NCBI RefSeq assembly: GCF_013116745.1
Contig: NZ_JABFOE010000006.1
Location: 157,533-221,532 of the forward strand
DNA from: Arthrobacter sp. 260
GTDB lineage: Bacteria > Actinomycetota > Actinomycetes > Actinomycetales > Micrococcaceae
Length of the DNA: 64,000 nt
Reading direction: 5' to 3'
The position numbers were made by a program, and so were the translations under genes. Positions 1-7,089 of this stretch are shown piece by piece (the stretch's first letter is position 1; each line of letters opens with the position of its first letter). A model generated the notes under the pieces. That model saw only the letters and a program-made list of their open reading frames with translations. It was not told the origin of the DNA and searched no databases.

Positions 1-89
1 ATATGAGTCTCATGGAAGACGAGCTGCAGCGCGACCTCGCGGCACACCGCAACACCACTGACGCCAACCAGACAAAGGTGACCGCATGA
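1..89 (+). CDS. C-terminal end of an unidentified upstream gene (partial)
   Basis: A reading frame enters from the left edge and ends at TGA 87-89. The stop overlaps the ATG of the next gene (86-88) in an ATGA junction, the usual sign of translational coupling in an operon. Only about 28 residues are visible, acidic and hydrophilic, with in-frame ATG codons at 3 and 12. That is too little to name a family. It could also be a very short complete ORF from position 3, but the coupled overlap favours the tail of a longer gene. Confidence 0.4.
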   Translation, partial: MSLMEDELQRDLAAHRNTTDANQTKVTA

Positions 90-742
90 CCTCCCACGAC
101 CACCACAGCCACGATCACCAGCCCACCGAGTACGACCAGGCCTACTGGGACACCTTCTATAACGAGCGCCCGGCCATCTGGAGCGGTCAGCCCAACCCGC
201 AGCTGGTCGCCGAGGTGGCTGACCTGACGCCGGGCTCAGCGCTCGACGTCGGCAGTGGCGAGGGTGCCGACGCCATCTGGCTGGCCCGGCAGGGCTGGAC
301 GGTGACCGCCGTCGACATCTCCCAGGTGGCACTCACCCGGGGTGCGGCGATCGCTGCGGCCGACGAGGAGTCGGCCGCCCGGATCACCTGGGACCGGCAG
401 GACCTGCTGCGGTGGGCGCCGCCGGAGTCGTCCTTCAACCTCATCTCCGCCCAATTCATGCACCTGCCGAAGGCCGAGCGTGAACCGCTGTTCACCCGGC
501 TGGCGGCCGCCGTCGCGCCGGGTGGCACCCTGTTGATCGTGGGGCACCACCCGACCGACATGGAGTCCGGCGCGCACCGGCCACCCCGGGCCGACCTCTT
601 CTACACGGCTGAGGAGATCGCCCACCTACTGGATCCCGGACAGTGGGAGATTGTCACTGAATCCCGGGAACGGGTGCAGAATCACGACGGCGAGGCGTTC
701 ACCATCCACGATGCTGTGCTCAGCGCACGCCGGACAGCGTAG
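86..742 (+). CDS. class I SAM-dependent methyltransferase
   Basis: A 218-residue Rossmann-fold methyltransferase. Motif I (LDVGSGEGAD) lies near residue 53 and the acidic end of strand 2 (TAVDIS) near 75; a loop with FMHLP follows at about 129. This layout resembles the TehB / thiopurine-methyltransferase-like group, but the substrate cannot be read. The first dozen residues are rich in His and Asp (HDHHSHDHQ), as in some metal-associated proteins; whether they bind metal is unknown. It is probably co-translated with the partial gene on its left through an ATGA overlap. Confidence 0.8.
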   Translation: MTSHDHHSHDHQPTEYDQAYWDTFYNERPAIWSGQPNPQLVAEVADLTPGSALDVGSGEGADAIWLARQGWTVTAVDISQVALTRGAAIAAADEESAARITWDRQDLLRWAPPESSFNLISAQFMHLPKAEREPLFTRLAAAVAPGGTLLIVGHHPTDMESGAHRPPRADLFYTAEEIAHLLDPGQWEIVTESRERVQNHDGEAFTIHDAVLSARRTA

Positions 743-813
743 GTCAGTTTCCGCGCTCCGGGAAGGATTTGGGGGCTTCCCGCCTTATAGAAGGGGAGCT
801 GTCCGCAGCACCA

Positions 814-823
814 CCCCCCCCCC
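814..823. repeat. homopolymeric C tract, ten bases
   Basis: Ten consecutive C residues lie in the leader of the DoxX-like gene, 6 bases upstream of its Shine-Dalgarno sequence. Tracts of this length are prone to slippage during replication. Confidence 0.8.
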
Positions 824-839
824 ACACTTAAGGAATTCC

Positions 840-1418
840 ATGACGTATCAAGCAAACACGCCAGTCGCCGCCACGGCCGCCCAGACCATCTTCCGGGTTG
901 CGCTGGGTGGCGTCCTGGTGGCGCACGGTTCGCAGAAATTGTTCGGCTGGTTCGGCGGTGGAGGCATCGACGGCACCAGCAAGGGCATGGACGCCATGGG
1001 CTTCCGTCCGGCCAAGACCAGCGCCGTGCTGGCCGGGGTCGGCGAGGCTGGAGCGGGCCTTGCTCTCGCCGTCGGGCTCGGCACTCCAGTAGCTGGCGCT
1101 GCCGCCGCAACCACGATGGGTGTCGCCGCGAGCGTGCACACCCCGAACGGTTTCTTTGCGACCGACGGCGGGTTTGAGTACCCGGTGGTGTTGGGCATTG
1201 CCGCAGCGTCGTTCGCCATTGCCGGCGCGGGTGCAGTGTCTCTGGACTCGGCCACCGGGCACGTCCTGGACCGTCCGTGGATGCGGGCCACCGCGTTGGC
1301 TGCCATCCCCGTCGCCATCGGCATTCAGCTCTACCGCCGGCACAAGACCCTCGCGGGTGACGCGAAGTCAGAGTCGGAAAAGACTCCCGTCGCCGAGGGA
1401 TCAACCGACCCGGCGTAA
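840..1418 (+). CDS. DoxX family membrane protein
   Basis: A 192-residue membrane protein of the DoxX family. The N-terminal part has the typical FRVALGGVLVAHGSQKLFGW segment followed by a Gly-rich loop. Four hydrophobic helices follow (roughly residues 10-30, 60-80, 82-100, 115-140) with a fifth near 150-168, then a charged tail (residues 170-192). The ATG at 840 was chosen because TAAGGA (829-834) sits at correct distance; an in-frame start further upstream would add sequence overlapping the methyltransferase gene. The family includes thiosulfate:quinone oxidoreductase subunits and redox-stress membrane proteins; the precise role here is unknown. A strong terminator follows. Confidence 0.85.
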   Translation: MTYQANTPVAATAAQTIFRVALGGVLVAHGSQKLFGWFGGGGIDGTSKGMDAMGFRPAKTSAVLAGVGEAGAGLALAVGLGTPVAGAAAATTMGVAASVHTPNGFFATDGGFEYPVVLGIAAASFAIAGAGAVSLDSATGHVLDRPWMRATALAAIPVAIGIQLYRRHKTLAGDAKSESEKTPVAEGSTDPA

Positions 1419-1430
1419 GCAGTAGCTCGC

Positions 1431-1466
1431 AGAGGCCGTGCACCGGGGTTCCGGTGCACGGCCTCT
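1431..1466 (+). terminator. strong hairpin terminator after the DoxX gene
   Basis: A perfect 16-bp stem (AGAGGCCGTGCACCGG paired with its complement) closes on a GGTT loop, 12 bases after the DoxX stop. There is no long T run, as is common for actinobacterial terminators. Confidence 0.8.
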
Positions 1467-1487
1467 CGCGTTAAGGCTGGTGGCACA

Positions 1488-2351
1488 ATGAGTGCCATGA
1501 CGGCAATCATGCTCGGATGGGACCCGGATCGGCGGGAGGAGTGGCAGTTCGCCTACGCCTCAGCGGCGGACGCCATCCGTGCAGACGGCGTCGCATCAGT
1601 CAGCTGGCCGGCATCTGTCTCACCTGGTGCTGCCGGGGCCGACGTCTGGATTGTCCTGCAGGGCGGTCACGAGCGTGGCTTACTCGGGCATGGCACGGTG
1701 GCCGACGTCCGTGGCCCTGCCGGTCAGTCGCCCGACGACGACGGCTCCCTCCCCGTCGACCTGGACCTCCTGCTCCCCCGCGGCGAACACATCCCGGAGT
1801 CGGTACTGCTTGATCGGGTGCCGGGCATCGAGTGGGGCGCCGATCCGACGTCGGGCACACTGCTCGCTCCCGAAGATGCGTTATTGCTGCGTGCCGTATG
1901 GGCCGAGCATGCGCCGTCTTCAGCTGTTGATCCCGTCACCCCGATCCCGGGCACCCTCCCGATGAGTGCCCTGACCCGGGTCGTGGTAAACCGGTACGAA
2001 CGAGATCCCGACGCCGTCCGGCTGTGCCTCGCGCACCACGGAACCAGTTGTGCGGTCTGTGGGTTCAACTTCGAGGAGACCTTCGGGGCGGCCGGGCGCG
2101 AGTACATGCAGGTCCACCACATTGTGCCGGGGTCGCGAATGGACGCCGACTATGTGCTGGATCCGCTGACCGACCTTGTTCCGCTGTGTCCCAACTGCCA
2201 CGCGATGACGCATCGTCGGACACCTGAGCCGTATTCGTCAGCCGAGTTACGTCGGCTGATCCGCCCGACGACCCATCTGGAGGGGACCCTCGTCGACCCC
2301 GCTGAGCTGTGCGCCCAGGAGGACGCTGCGCGAATCCTCGGGGCAGGCTAG
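1488..2351 (+). CDS. HNH endonuclease with N-terminal EVE/PUA-like domain (putative)
   Basis: A 287-residue protein. The C-terminal third is a zinc-stabilised HNH nuclease: CAVCG at Cys188/Cys191, HHIVPG at His210-211, the DLVPLCPNCHAMTH block near 227-240. This arrangement is the one seen in McrA-like and EVE-HNH restriction enzymes. The N-terminal 150 residues contain DVWIVLQGG, then GLLGHGTV, a hydrophobic LDLLLPRG strand and SGTLLAPEDALLL. That order resembles EVE/PUA-fold readers of modified bases (my pattern recognition only). Three in-frame ATGs (1488, 1497, 1509) compete as start. It converges on a NERD gene 6 bases away. Confidence 0.75.
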   Translation: MSAMTAIMLGWDPDRREEWQFAYASAADAIRADGVASVSWPASVSPGAAGADVWIVLQGGHERGLLGHGTVADVRGPAGQSPDDDGSLPVDLDLLLPRGEHIPESVLLDRVPGIEWGADPTSGTLLAPEDALLLRAVWAEHAPSSAVDPVTPIPGTLPMSALTRVVVNRYERDPDAVRLCLAHHGTSCAVCGFNFEETFGAAGREYMQVHHIVPGSRMDADYVLDPLTDLVPLCPNCHAMTHRRTPEPYSSAELRRLIRPTTHLEGTLVDPAELCAQEDAARILGAG

Positions 2352-2357
2352 CTACGA

Positions 2358-3326
2358 TCACCCAGCATCGGTGCTGTCCGCGGGTTGGCTAACGGTTGGA
2401 GTGGGTTGCGGCACCACTACACCTGACGGGCCGAAGCCGCCGATCACGTTGACCAGGAACACCAGGACCAGACCGAGTCCCGCAAGTTGAACCGAGACGG
2501 ACAGGCACCCGGGCTTCTTCTTAGATCGTTGCGGCTTCCGCCGTGGTGGTCGGGTGTTACGTGGGCGGTCAGCGCCTGCGGAGGTGGCCGACCGGTCAGG
2601 CAGTTGGGACCGGGTACGTCCGCTCGCCAAGCGGCGATGCTGAAGCATGGAAGCGGCCCCGTCTTCGGATCCCAGGCCCGCGGTTGTCAACAACATCGGA
2701 CTCTTCTCGCCGCCGAGAAGTTGCCGGAGATAGTGGTGGATTGCGGTGACAAATTCCGGTTCCAGGACTTTGGGCAGCGCCCGAACGGATGCCTCAATGG
2801 TGTTCAACCCCTCGACCCGCACTCCAGATGCAGTCACAACCTTCAGGTCCGGTTGGCCCACCAAGCAGAGCCAGGTCTGGACAAGCTGCCGATGCTGAGG
2901 CTCGAGTAGCGCAGCAATTGCTCCCGCCTGGTCCAGGGCGGACGCGGACTCCTTTGATCGCACGGCGCCGTTCTGCGTGAGTTCACCCCGCCGAAGCTGA
3001 ACCTCACCAGACCAATTCTTCGCATCAATGATCAACACGCCGCCCGGGCCCACCAGGAGGTGATCGAGGTTGGCCTTCGGTCTGCCCGGCCAGTGCAAAT
3101 CGTGCAGGGTAAGCCAGCCCTCGCCCGCAAGCAGAGCAAGACGGTCCGCCACCAACAATTCGCCGGCAGCGCCAGCGTTCCATGCCCGATGGGCGCGCTC
3201 GGCGTGCTGCACCTGTTGCTGCAGGCGCAGGACTGTCTCATGTGCCTGCGCGAGCTCGCTCTTCAGTCGGGTTACCCGTTCAGCTGCAAGCCGCGCCTGT
3301 TCAGCAGCCCCCGCACCAGCCGTCAT
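2358..3326 (-). CDS. NERD domain-containing protein with coiled coil and C-terminal membrane segment
   Basis: A 322-residue protein. Residues 8-48 form a heptad-like coiled coil (many Glu, Gln, Arg, Leu). Residues 50-200 are a NERD (nuclease-related) domain with GELLVADRLALL, DHLLVGPGGVLIIDAKNW and later segments; the Glu, Asp and DAK residues match the PD-(D/E)XK-like core. A basic, low-complexity stretch (about 230-272) is followed by one hydrophobic segment (276-298) and a Pro/Thr-rich tail. NERD is predicted to be a nuclease fold, yet activity is rarely shown. The membrane segment suggests tethering at the inner membrane face. Confidence 0.8.
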   Translation of the reverse strand: MTAGAGAAEQARLAAERVTRLKSELAQAHETVLRLQQQVQHAERAHRAWNAGAAGELLVADRLALLAGEGWLTLHDLHWPGRPKANLDHLLVGPGGVLIIDAKNWSGEVQLRRGELTQNGAVRSKESASALDQAGAIAALLEPQHRQLVQTWLCLVGQPDLKVVTASGVRVEGLNTIEASVRALPKVLEPEFVTAIHHYLRQLLGGEKSPMLLTTAGLGSEDGAASMLQHRRLASGRTRSQLPDRSATSAGADRPRNTRPPRRKPQRSKKKPGCLSVSVQLAGLGLVLVFLVNVIGGFGPSGVVVPQPTPTVSQPADSTDAG

Positions 3327-3423
3327 CGCTTCTCCCCCGTCAGATCCTGCACCCAGCCTAAATCTGCACAGGTCTGAGGTGGTGCAGTATTCACGCAGGA
3401 GACTGTCAGGAATTGGGCACGCC

Positions 3424-4143
3424 CTAGGCCATCGGCTGAAGCTTCTCGGTTTCCCGGCGTCGACCTGGAAAACGAATAATCCCGGTGGCCATCGCCGCCA
3501 ACCACACCGACAGTGCGCCGATTGCTAGCCCCGCCGGAACGTCCAGAATGTAGTGCCACCCGAAGTAGACCGTCGCCAAGCCCGTGAACCCGACATACGC
3601 CCACAACAGCCACCGGAACGGTCGCGGCAACCGCACCAGATGGGCCATCAGAGCGGCCGTAAAGACTATCGACACGTGTAGTGAAGCAAACGCAGCGATC
3701 CCCTGCATCGACTGCGTCGCATTCGGATCGACCAGCACTTCGAGCCGATTCTCGTAGAGCGACTCCTGCAGATCCGAGGTCGCGGTCATCGGTAGATCCG
3801 TGAATGAGGACTCCTCCACATAGATCGGCCCCAACGACGGCAGGAGGTAGTAGGCGGCGGTGGCCAGAATCCAGTTGAAGCACAGGGCACTCACATACCA
3901 GGCGCCGCGCGACAGGTCGTCTGACCACACCATCGACACCGCTAACGACACCGGCACGAAAATCAGGAACGAGACATAGACGACCGACAGGAACTCGGCC
4001 GTGAAGCCCGTTCCCAACAGGTCATGGAGCACATCGCTGGGGTTGCCTCCCCCAGCAAGCCACCGGTCGGTGTCCACCAGCATGGAGTCGGTCAGCCGGT
4101 CCCTTAGGAACGGCAGGAAACTCTTCAGGTTCCGGTACGCCAC
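3424..4143 (-). CDS. C-terminal piece of the split PAP2-family protein (catalytic part)
   Basis: The piece downstream of the TAG is 239 residues if started at GTG 4143-4141. It carries the recognisable catalytic blocks: FASLHVS (near 150) for the phosphatase His and GWHYILDVPAG (near 194) for the second His and Asp. Five hydrophobic spans surround them. There is no Shine-Dalgarno sequence apart from the coding sequence before it, so independent translation would rest on termination-reinitiation at TAGGTG. Function would be dephosphorylation or phospho-head-group transfer on lipids at the membrane. Confidence 0.6.
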   Translation of the reverse strand: MAYRNLKSFLPFLRDRLTDSMLVDTDRWLAGGGNPSDVLHDLLGTGFTAEFLSVVYVSFLIFVPVSLAVSMVWSDDLSRGAWYVSALCFNWILATAAYYLLPSLGPIYVEESSFTDLPMTATSDLQESLYENRLEVLVDPNATQSMQGIAAFASLHVSIVFTAALMAHLVRLPRPFRWLLWAYVGFTGLATVYFGWHYILDVPAGLAIGALSVWLAAMATGIIRFPGRRRETEKLQPMA

Positions 4144-4479
4144 CTACGCAAAATAGAAGCTCGCCATGCCCGCGGCGATTGCCGCCACCCGAGGCATCGT
4201 CCACCGCGACCTGACGACCCGGCCCACAGTCCGCAGCAGGGTCCGAACCGTCGGGCGCTGCGCGACCACCCGGGGCACCACGTCGGCCACCATCACCAGC
4301 AGCACAATCAGCGGCAGACGGACGTAGCTGGGACCAAGAAATCCATCCGGATCCCGCACCGGCAAACCATTCAGCGCAGCAGTCGCCAGCATCAATGCCA
4401 TGAAGGTAACCGTGGCCACCAGGGGGATGCCAAAGAGCCCCCGCCACGGCGAGATGACTTGTTTGGCTTTATTGCTCAT
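4144..4479 (-). CDS. N-terminal piece of the split PAP2-family protein
   Basis: A 111-residue open frame with two to three membrane spans (about 14-36, 50-70, 96-111) and no catalytic motif, ending at the in-frame TAG. It starts at ATG 4479. On its own it would be an inactive membrane stub; it makes sense only as the front of the full PAP2-family enzyme. Confidence 0.55.
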   Translation of the reverse strand: MSNKAKQVISPWRGLFGIPLVATVTFMALMLATAALNGLPVRDPDGFLGPSYVRLPLIVLLVMVADVVPRVVAQRPTVRTLLRTVGRVVRSRWTMPRVAAIAAGMASFYFA

Positions 4480-4571
4480 TTTCGGATTTTACCGCGCCGC
4501 TATCGGATTGTATGAAAAGCAATCGTTATGACCTGGATTTTGACGCCGAAAACTGAATCAGGAGATCTTTC

Positions 4572-4904
4572 TTAATTATCCTGGCCCGCAGACGCGAGGA
4601 TTGAGGTCAACAGCCCGGGGAAGACACTGTCCAGGTCCTCCCGGCGCAGCCTGTTCATCCGGGCCGTGCCTTCGTACCGCTGCCGCACAATGCCCGCCTC
4701 GCGGAGGACGCGGAAATGGTGTGTGCTGGTCGATTTGGTGACCGGGAGGTGAAAAGCGCTACACGACAATTCCGTACCGGATTCCGCCAGGGTCGTGACG
4801 ATACTCAGCCGGAGCGGATCCGAAAGTGCGTGCAACACCTCAGTAAGGCGAAGCTCCTCGGACAGCGGGTGCCCCACCTGCCGTGGGAGAGGTTCTGCGC
4901 TCAT
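4572..4904 (-). CDS. ArsR-family winged-helix transcriptional regulator
   Basis: A 110-residue winged-helix protein. LHALSDPLRLSIVTTLAE (residues 24-41) opens the ArsR fold, SCSAFHLPVTKSTSTHHF (47-64) covers the recognition helix region and VLREAGIVRQRYEG (66-79) is the wing. Classical metal-site CVC is absent; Cys48 is the only cysteine, so a redox or electrophile signal is conceivable. It is divergent from an Old Yellow Enzyme gene with a short intergenic stretch holding an inverted repeat, so it probably represses that gene and itself. Confidence 0.85.
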   Translation of the reverse strand: MSAEPLPRQVGHPLSEELRLTEVLHALSDPLRLSIVTTLAESGTELSCSAFHLPVTKSTSTHHFRVLREAGIVRQRYEGTARMNRLRREDLDSVFPGLLTSILASAGQDN

Positions 4905-4927
4905 AGCCGAGCTCCTTCATGTCGAAC

Positions 4928-4949
4928 TAGTACGACGAAAGTTGTACTA
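4928..4949. promoter_or_regulatory. probable ArsR operator between the divergent ArsR and ene-reductase genes
   Basis: An inverted repeat with 9-base arms (TAGTACGAC / GTTGTACTA, one mismatch) around GAAA. A weaker, related pair of GTAC-containing arms follows at 4961-4985. Placement between two divergent starts fits repression of both genes. Confidence 0.55.
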
Positions 4950-5006
4950 AGACTTTCATCGTTGTACGTTGAACATCGTACCAACCAACAATCGAGAGGC
5001 ATTGCC

Positions 5007-6095
5007 TTGGCTGACTCAACACTTTTTGACACCACCGCCGTCGGGAGCCTGGAGCTCGCCAACCGCGCCGTCATGGCGCCGATGACCCGCTCCCGGGCCG
5101 ACGACAAGGGCGTTCCCACCGACATGATGGCCACCTACTATGCGCAGCGCGCCTCGGCCGGCTTGATCATCACCGAGGGCACCCAGCCCAATGCACTGGG
5201 CCAGGGTTACCCCTTCACGCCGGGCCTACACACCGCCGAACAGGTTGCTGGCTGGCGATCGGTCACCGACGCCGTCCACGCCGAGGGTGGCAAGATCTTC
5301 GCCCAGATCATGCACACCGGCCGCATCGGCCACCCGAGCCTGCTGCCCGACGGTCAGGTCCCGGTTGCACCCTCAGCCATCCGTCCGGCGGGCCAGGTCT
5401 TCACCACCAACGGCATGCAGGACTTTGTGGTTCCCGAAGCCATGACCGTGCAGGACATCACCGACACTGTTGCTGATTACGCGACGGCCGCCCGCCTCGC
5501 CGTCGAGGCCGGCTTCGACGGCGTGGAGATTCACGGTGCCAATGGGTACCTTCCCCACCAGTTCCTGGCAAGCGGCACCAACCATCGCACCGACGAATAC
5601 GGCGGTTCACCCGTTGCCCGCACCCGCTTCCTTGTTGAGGTGATGCAGGCAGTTGTCGACGCCATCGGTGCCGAGCGGGTTGGCTTCCGCCTCTCCCCCG
5701 GCAACGAGTTCAATGACATCTCCGAAGATGACGTTCTGGACACCTACACGTCGCTCCTTGAGCAACTGGTTCCTCTGAAACCCGCCTATCTTCACATCGT
5801 GGAGGCCCGGGAGGACAGCGTCAACGAGCGCATCCTGGACCTCTGGAAGGGGACGCTCATCGTCAATCCGTCGCCCCTGGTCCAGAACCAGGAAGCGGCA
5901 GACAAGGAGCGCGCCGACCGATGGCTGGCACGCGGCGCCGACCTCATCGCGTTCGGGCGTATGTTCCTCGCCAACCCGGACTTCGTGGAGCGGCTCGCCA
6001 CCGATGCCCCACTCAATGAAGCCGATGGCAGCACCTTCTATGGCGGTACCGAGGTGGGCTACACCGACTACCCCACCCTCGTCGCCAGCTCCTAG
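5007..6095 (+). CDS. alkene reductase, Old Yellow Enzyme family (NADH:flavin oxidoreductase)
   Basis: A 362-residue FMN-dependent TIM-barrel ene-reductase that reduces activated C=C bonds (enones, maleimides, nitro-olefins) with NAD(P)H. The N-terminal block LANRAVMAPMTRSRA, the substrate-binding HGANGYLPHQF (His/Asn pair near 179-182), the NHRTDEYGGS loop and the C-terminal FGRMFLANPD phosphate-binding segment are all present; length is typical. The start is TTG at 5007, preceded by GAGAGG at 4994-4999; ATGs further upstream fall in the ArsR gene. ArsR-type control suggests induction by electrophiles or quinones. A hairpin follows the gene. Confidence 0.9.
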   Translation: MADSTLFDTTAVGSLELANRAVMAPMTRSRADDKGVPTDMMATYYAQRASAGLIITEGTQPNALGQGYPFTPGLHTAEQVAGWRSVTDAVHAEGGKIFAQIMHTGRIGHPSLLPDGQVPVAPSAIRPAGQVFTTNGMQDFVVPEAMTVQDITDTVADYATAARLAVEAGFDGVEIHGANGYLPHQFLASGTNHRTDEYGGSPVARTRFLVEVMQAVVDAIGAERVGFRLSPGNEFNDISEDDVLDTYTSLLEQLVPLKPAYLHIVEAREDSVNERILDLWKGTLIVNPSPLVQNQEAADKERADRWLARGADLIAFGRMFLANPDFVERLATDAPLNEADGSTFYGGTEVGYTDYPTLVASS

Positions 6096-6105
6096 CCGGG
6101 CACAC

Positions 6106-6155
6106 CCGCCCGCCTCCTCCCGCACCTGCACCTGCACGCGGGAAGAGGCGGGCGG
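6106..6155 (+). terminator. hairpin terminator after the ene-reductase
   Basis: Arms 6106-6123 (CCGCCCGCCTCCTCCCGC) and 6138-6155 pair over 18 bases with one mismatch around a 14-base loop. It starts 10 bases after the stop codon. Confidence 0.65.
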
Positions 6156-6222
6156 ATCCGTCGTCGTCATATTGCGCCACCGCAGCGGCCCCAGGTCCTA
6201 ATCCCCCAGCCGGCGTGGAATT

Positions 6223-6777
6223 ATGAATCCCGTGAATCTACTCATCGATCGGCCGACCGCCGACGACGCCGATCAGCTCACCGACCTCGCCGCCATCACC
6301 TTCCCGCTGGCGTGCCCCGCCTCGTCCCGGCCCGAGGACATCGCTCACCACATCGCCACTGAGCTTTCCGCCGCGAAATTCCGCGAACATCTCGCCGACC
6401 CGACGAAGACGCTGCTCAGCCTGCACGACGGCGACGGCGAACGCCTCGCCGGTTACAGCATGCTCATCCACGGCGACCCGACCGACGCCGGGGTGCGCTC
6501 CTCGTTATCGACCTTCCCCACCGTTGAACTGAGCAAGTTCTACGTTCACCCGGACCATCACGGCCAGGGACAGGCCTCAGCCCTGATGCAGGCAACCCTT
6601 GAGGCTGCTGCCCAGACCGGCGTGCGAGCGGCTTGGCTGGGAACGAACAACGAAAACCTTCGCGCGATCCGCTTCTACGAAAAGCACGGCTTCACCAAGG
6701 TGGGGGTCAAGACGTTCCGGCTGGGTGTCGGCGTCGAAAACGACTTCATCTTCGAACTGACACTGCCGGAGCGCTAA
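6223..6777 (+). CDS. GNAT family N-acetyltransferase
   Basis: A 184-residue GCN5-related acetyltransferase that would transfer acetyl from acetyl-CoA to an amine. The acetyl-CoA-binding motif A is KFYVHPDHHGQGQASALM (about residues 105-122), followed by NENLRAIRFYEKHGF near the C-terminus. The substrate is not readable. It stands alone between a terminator and a convergent CDGSH gene; ATG 6223 has no strong Shine-Dalgarno site, and the second ATG-like starts nearby would cost only a few residues. Confidence 0.85.
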   Translation: MNPVNLLIDRPTADDADQLTDLAAITFPLACPASSRPEDIAHHIATELSAAKFREHLADPTKTLLSLHDGDGERLAGYSMLIHGDPTDAGVRSSLSTFPTVELSKFYVHPDHHGQGQASALMQATLEAAAQTGVRAAWLGTNNENLRAIRFYEKHGFTKVGVKTFRLGVGVENDFIFELTLPER

Positions 6778-6795
6778 GCCGCCGAGAAGACGAAC

Positions 6796-7089
6796 CTAGC
6801 TTTCGGGCTCGGTCTTGAAATTGATCATCTTGTGGCTGCCGTCGCAATAGGGCTTGAGCATCGATGCCCCGCACCGGCACAGAGCGACAGTCTTGCGGGT
6901 GCGGCGTAGCGGGTTGCCGTCGGGATCGACGATGTCGAAGTCCCCACGCACCAGCAGCGGGCCATCAGGAAACGCCACGATGGTCTGCCGTGACGTCGAC
7001 CGCGCCGGACCGCCATCCAGCGCGGTTACGTCGTCAGGCGCGTCGTCGTCGTGCGCGCCGCCGTGCGCGTCCGATCCGCACATGCTCAT
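6796..7089 (-). CDS. CDGSH iron-sulfur domain protein
   Basis: A 97-residue protein ending in a CDGSH-type [2Fe-2S] site: CRCGASMLKPYCDGSH (three Cys and one His ligands) around residues 71-86. The preceding part (GPLLVRGDFDIVDPDGNPL) is a small beta domain common in bacterial CDGSH proteins. The first 30 residues are acidic and His/Asp rich. Its ATG overlaps the stop of the upstream diiron-type gene by four bases (ATGA), so the two are one operon. CDGSH clusters are redox-active and labile; a role as electron or cluster donor to its partner is an inference. Confidence 0.9.
   Translation of the reverse strand: MSMCGSDAHGGAHDDDAPDDVTALDGGPARSTSRQTIVAFPDGPLLVRGDFDIVDPDGNPLRRTRKTVALCRCGASMLKPYCDGSHKMINFKTEPES

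Larger units (their letters stand above)
3424..4479 (-). pseudogene. PAP2-family membrane phosphatase / inositol-phosphotransferase gene interrupted by in-frame TAG
   Basis: Two adjacent open frames, 4479-4147 and 4143-3427, are in the same phase and separated only by a TAG codon (4146-4144). Reading through gives one protein of about 351 residues with continuous character: FYFA, stop, VAYRNLKSFLPF. A PAP2_3 / AUR1-like membrane enzyme of this length is a normal size for the family. One base change (TAC or TAT to TAG) would explain the split. The gene may be a recent pseudogene, may be restarted at the GTG directly after the stop, or the stop may be a sequencing error. Confidence 0.65.

Noticed and set aside
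682..1443. Long minus-strand frames over the DoxX-like gene
   Set aside because: Composition is Arg/Pro-rich, no family motif, and the plus strand carries a convincing membrane protein.
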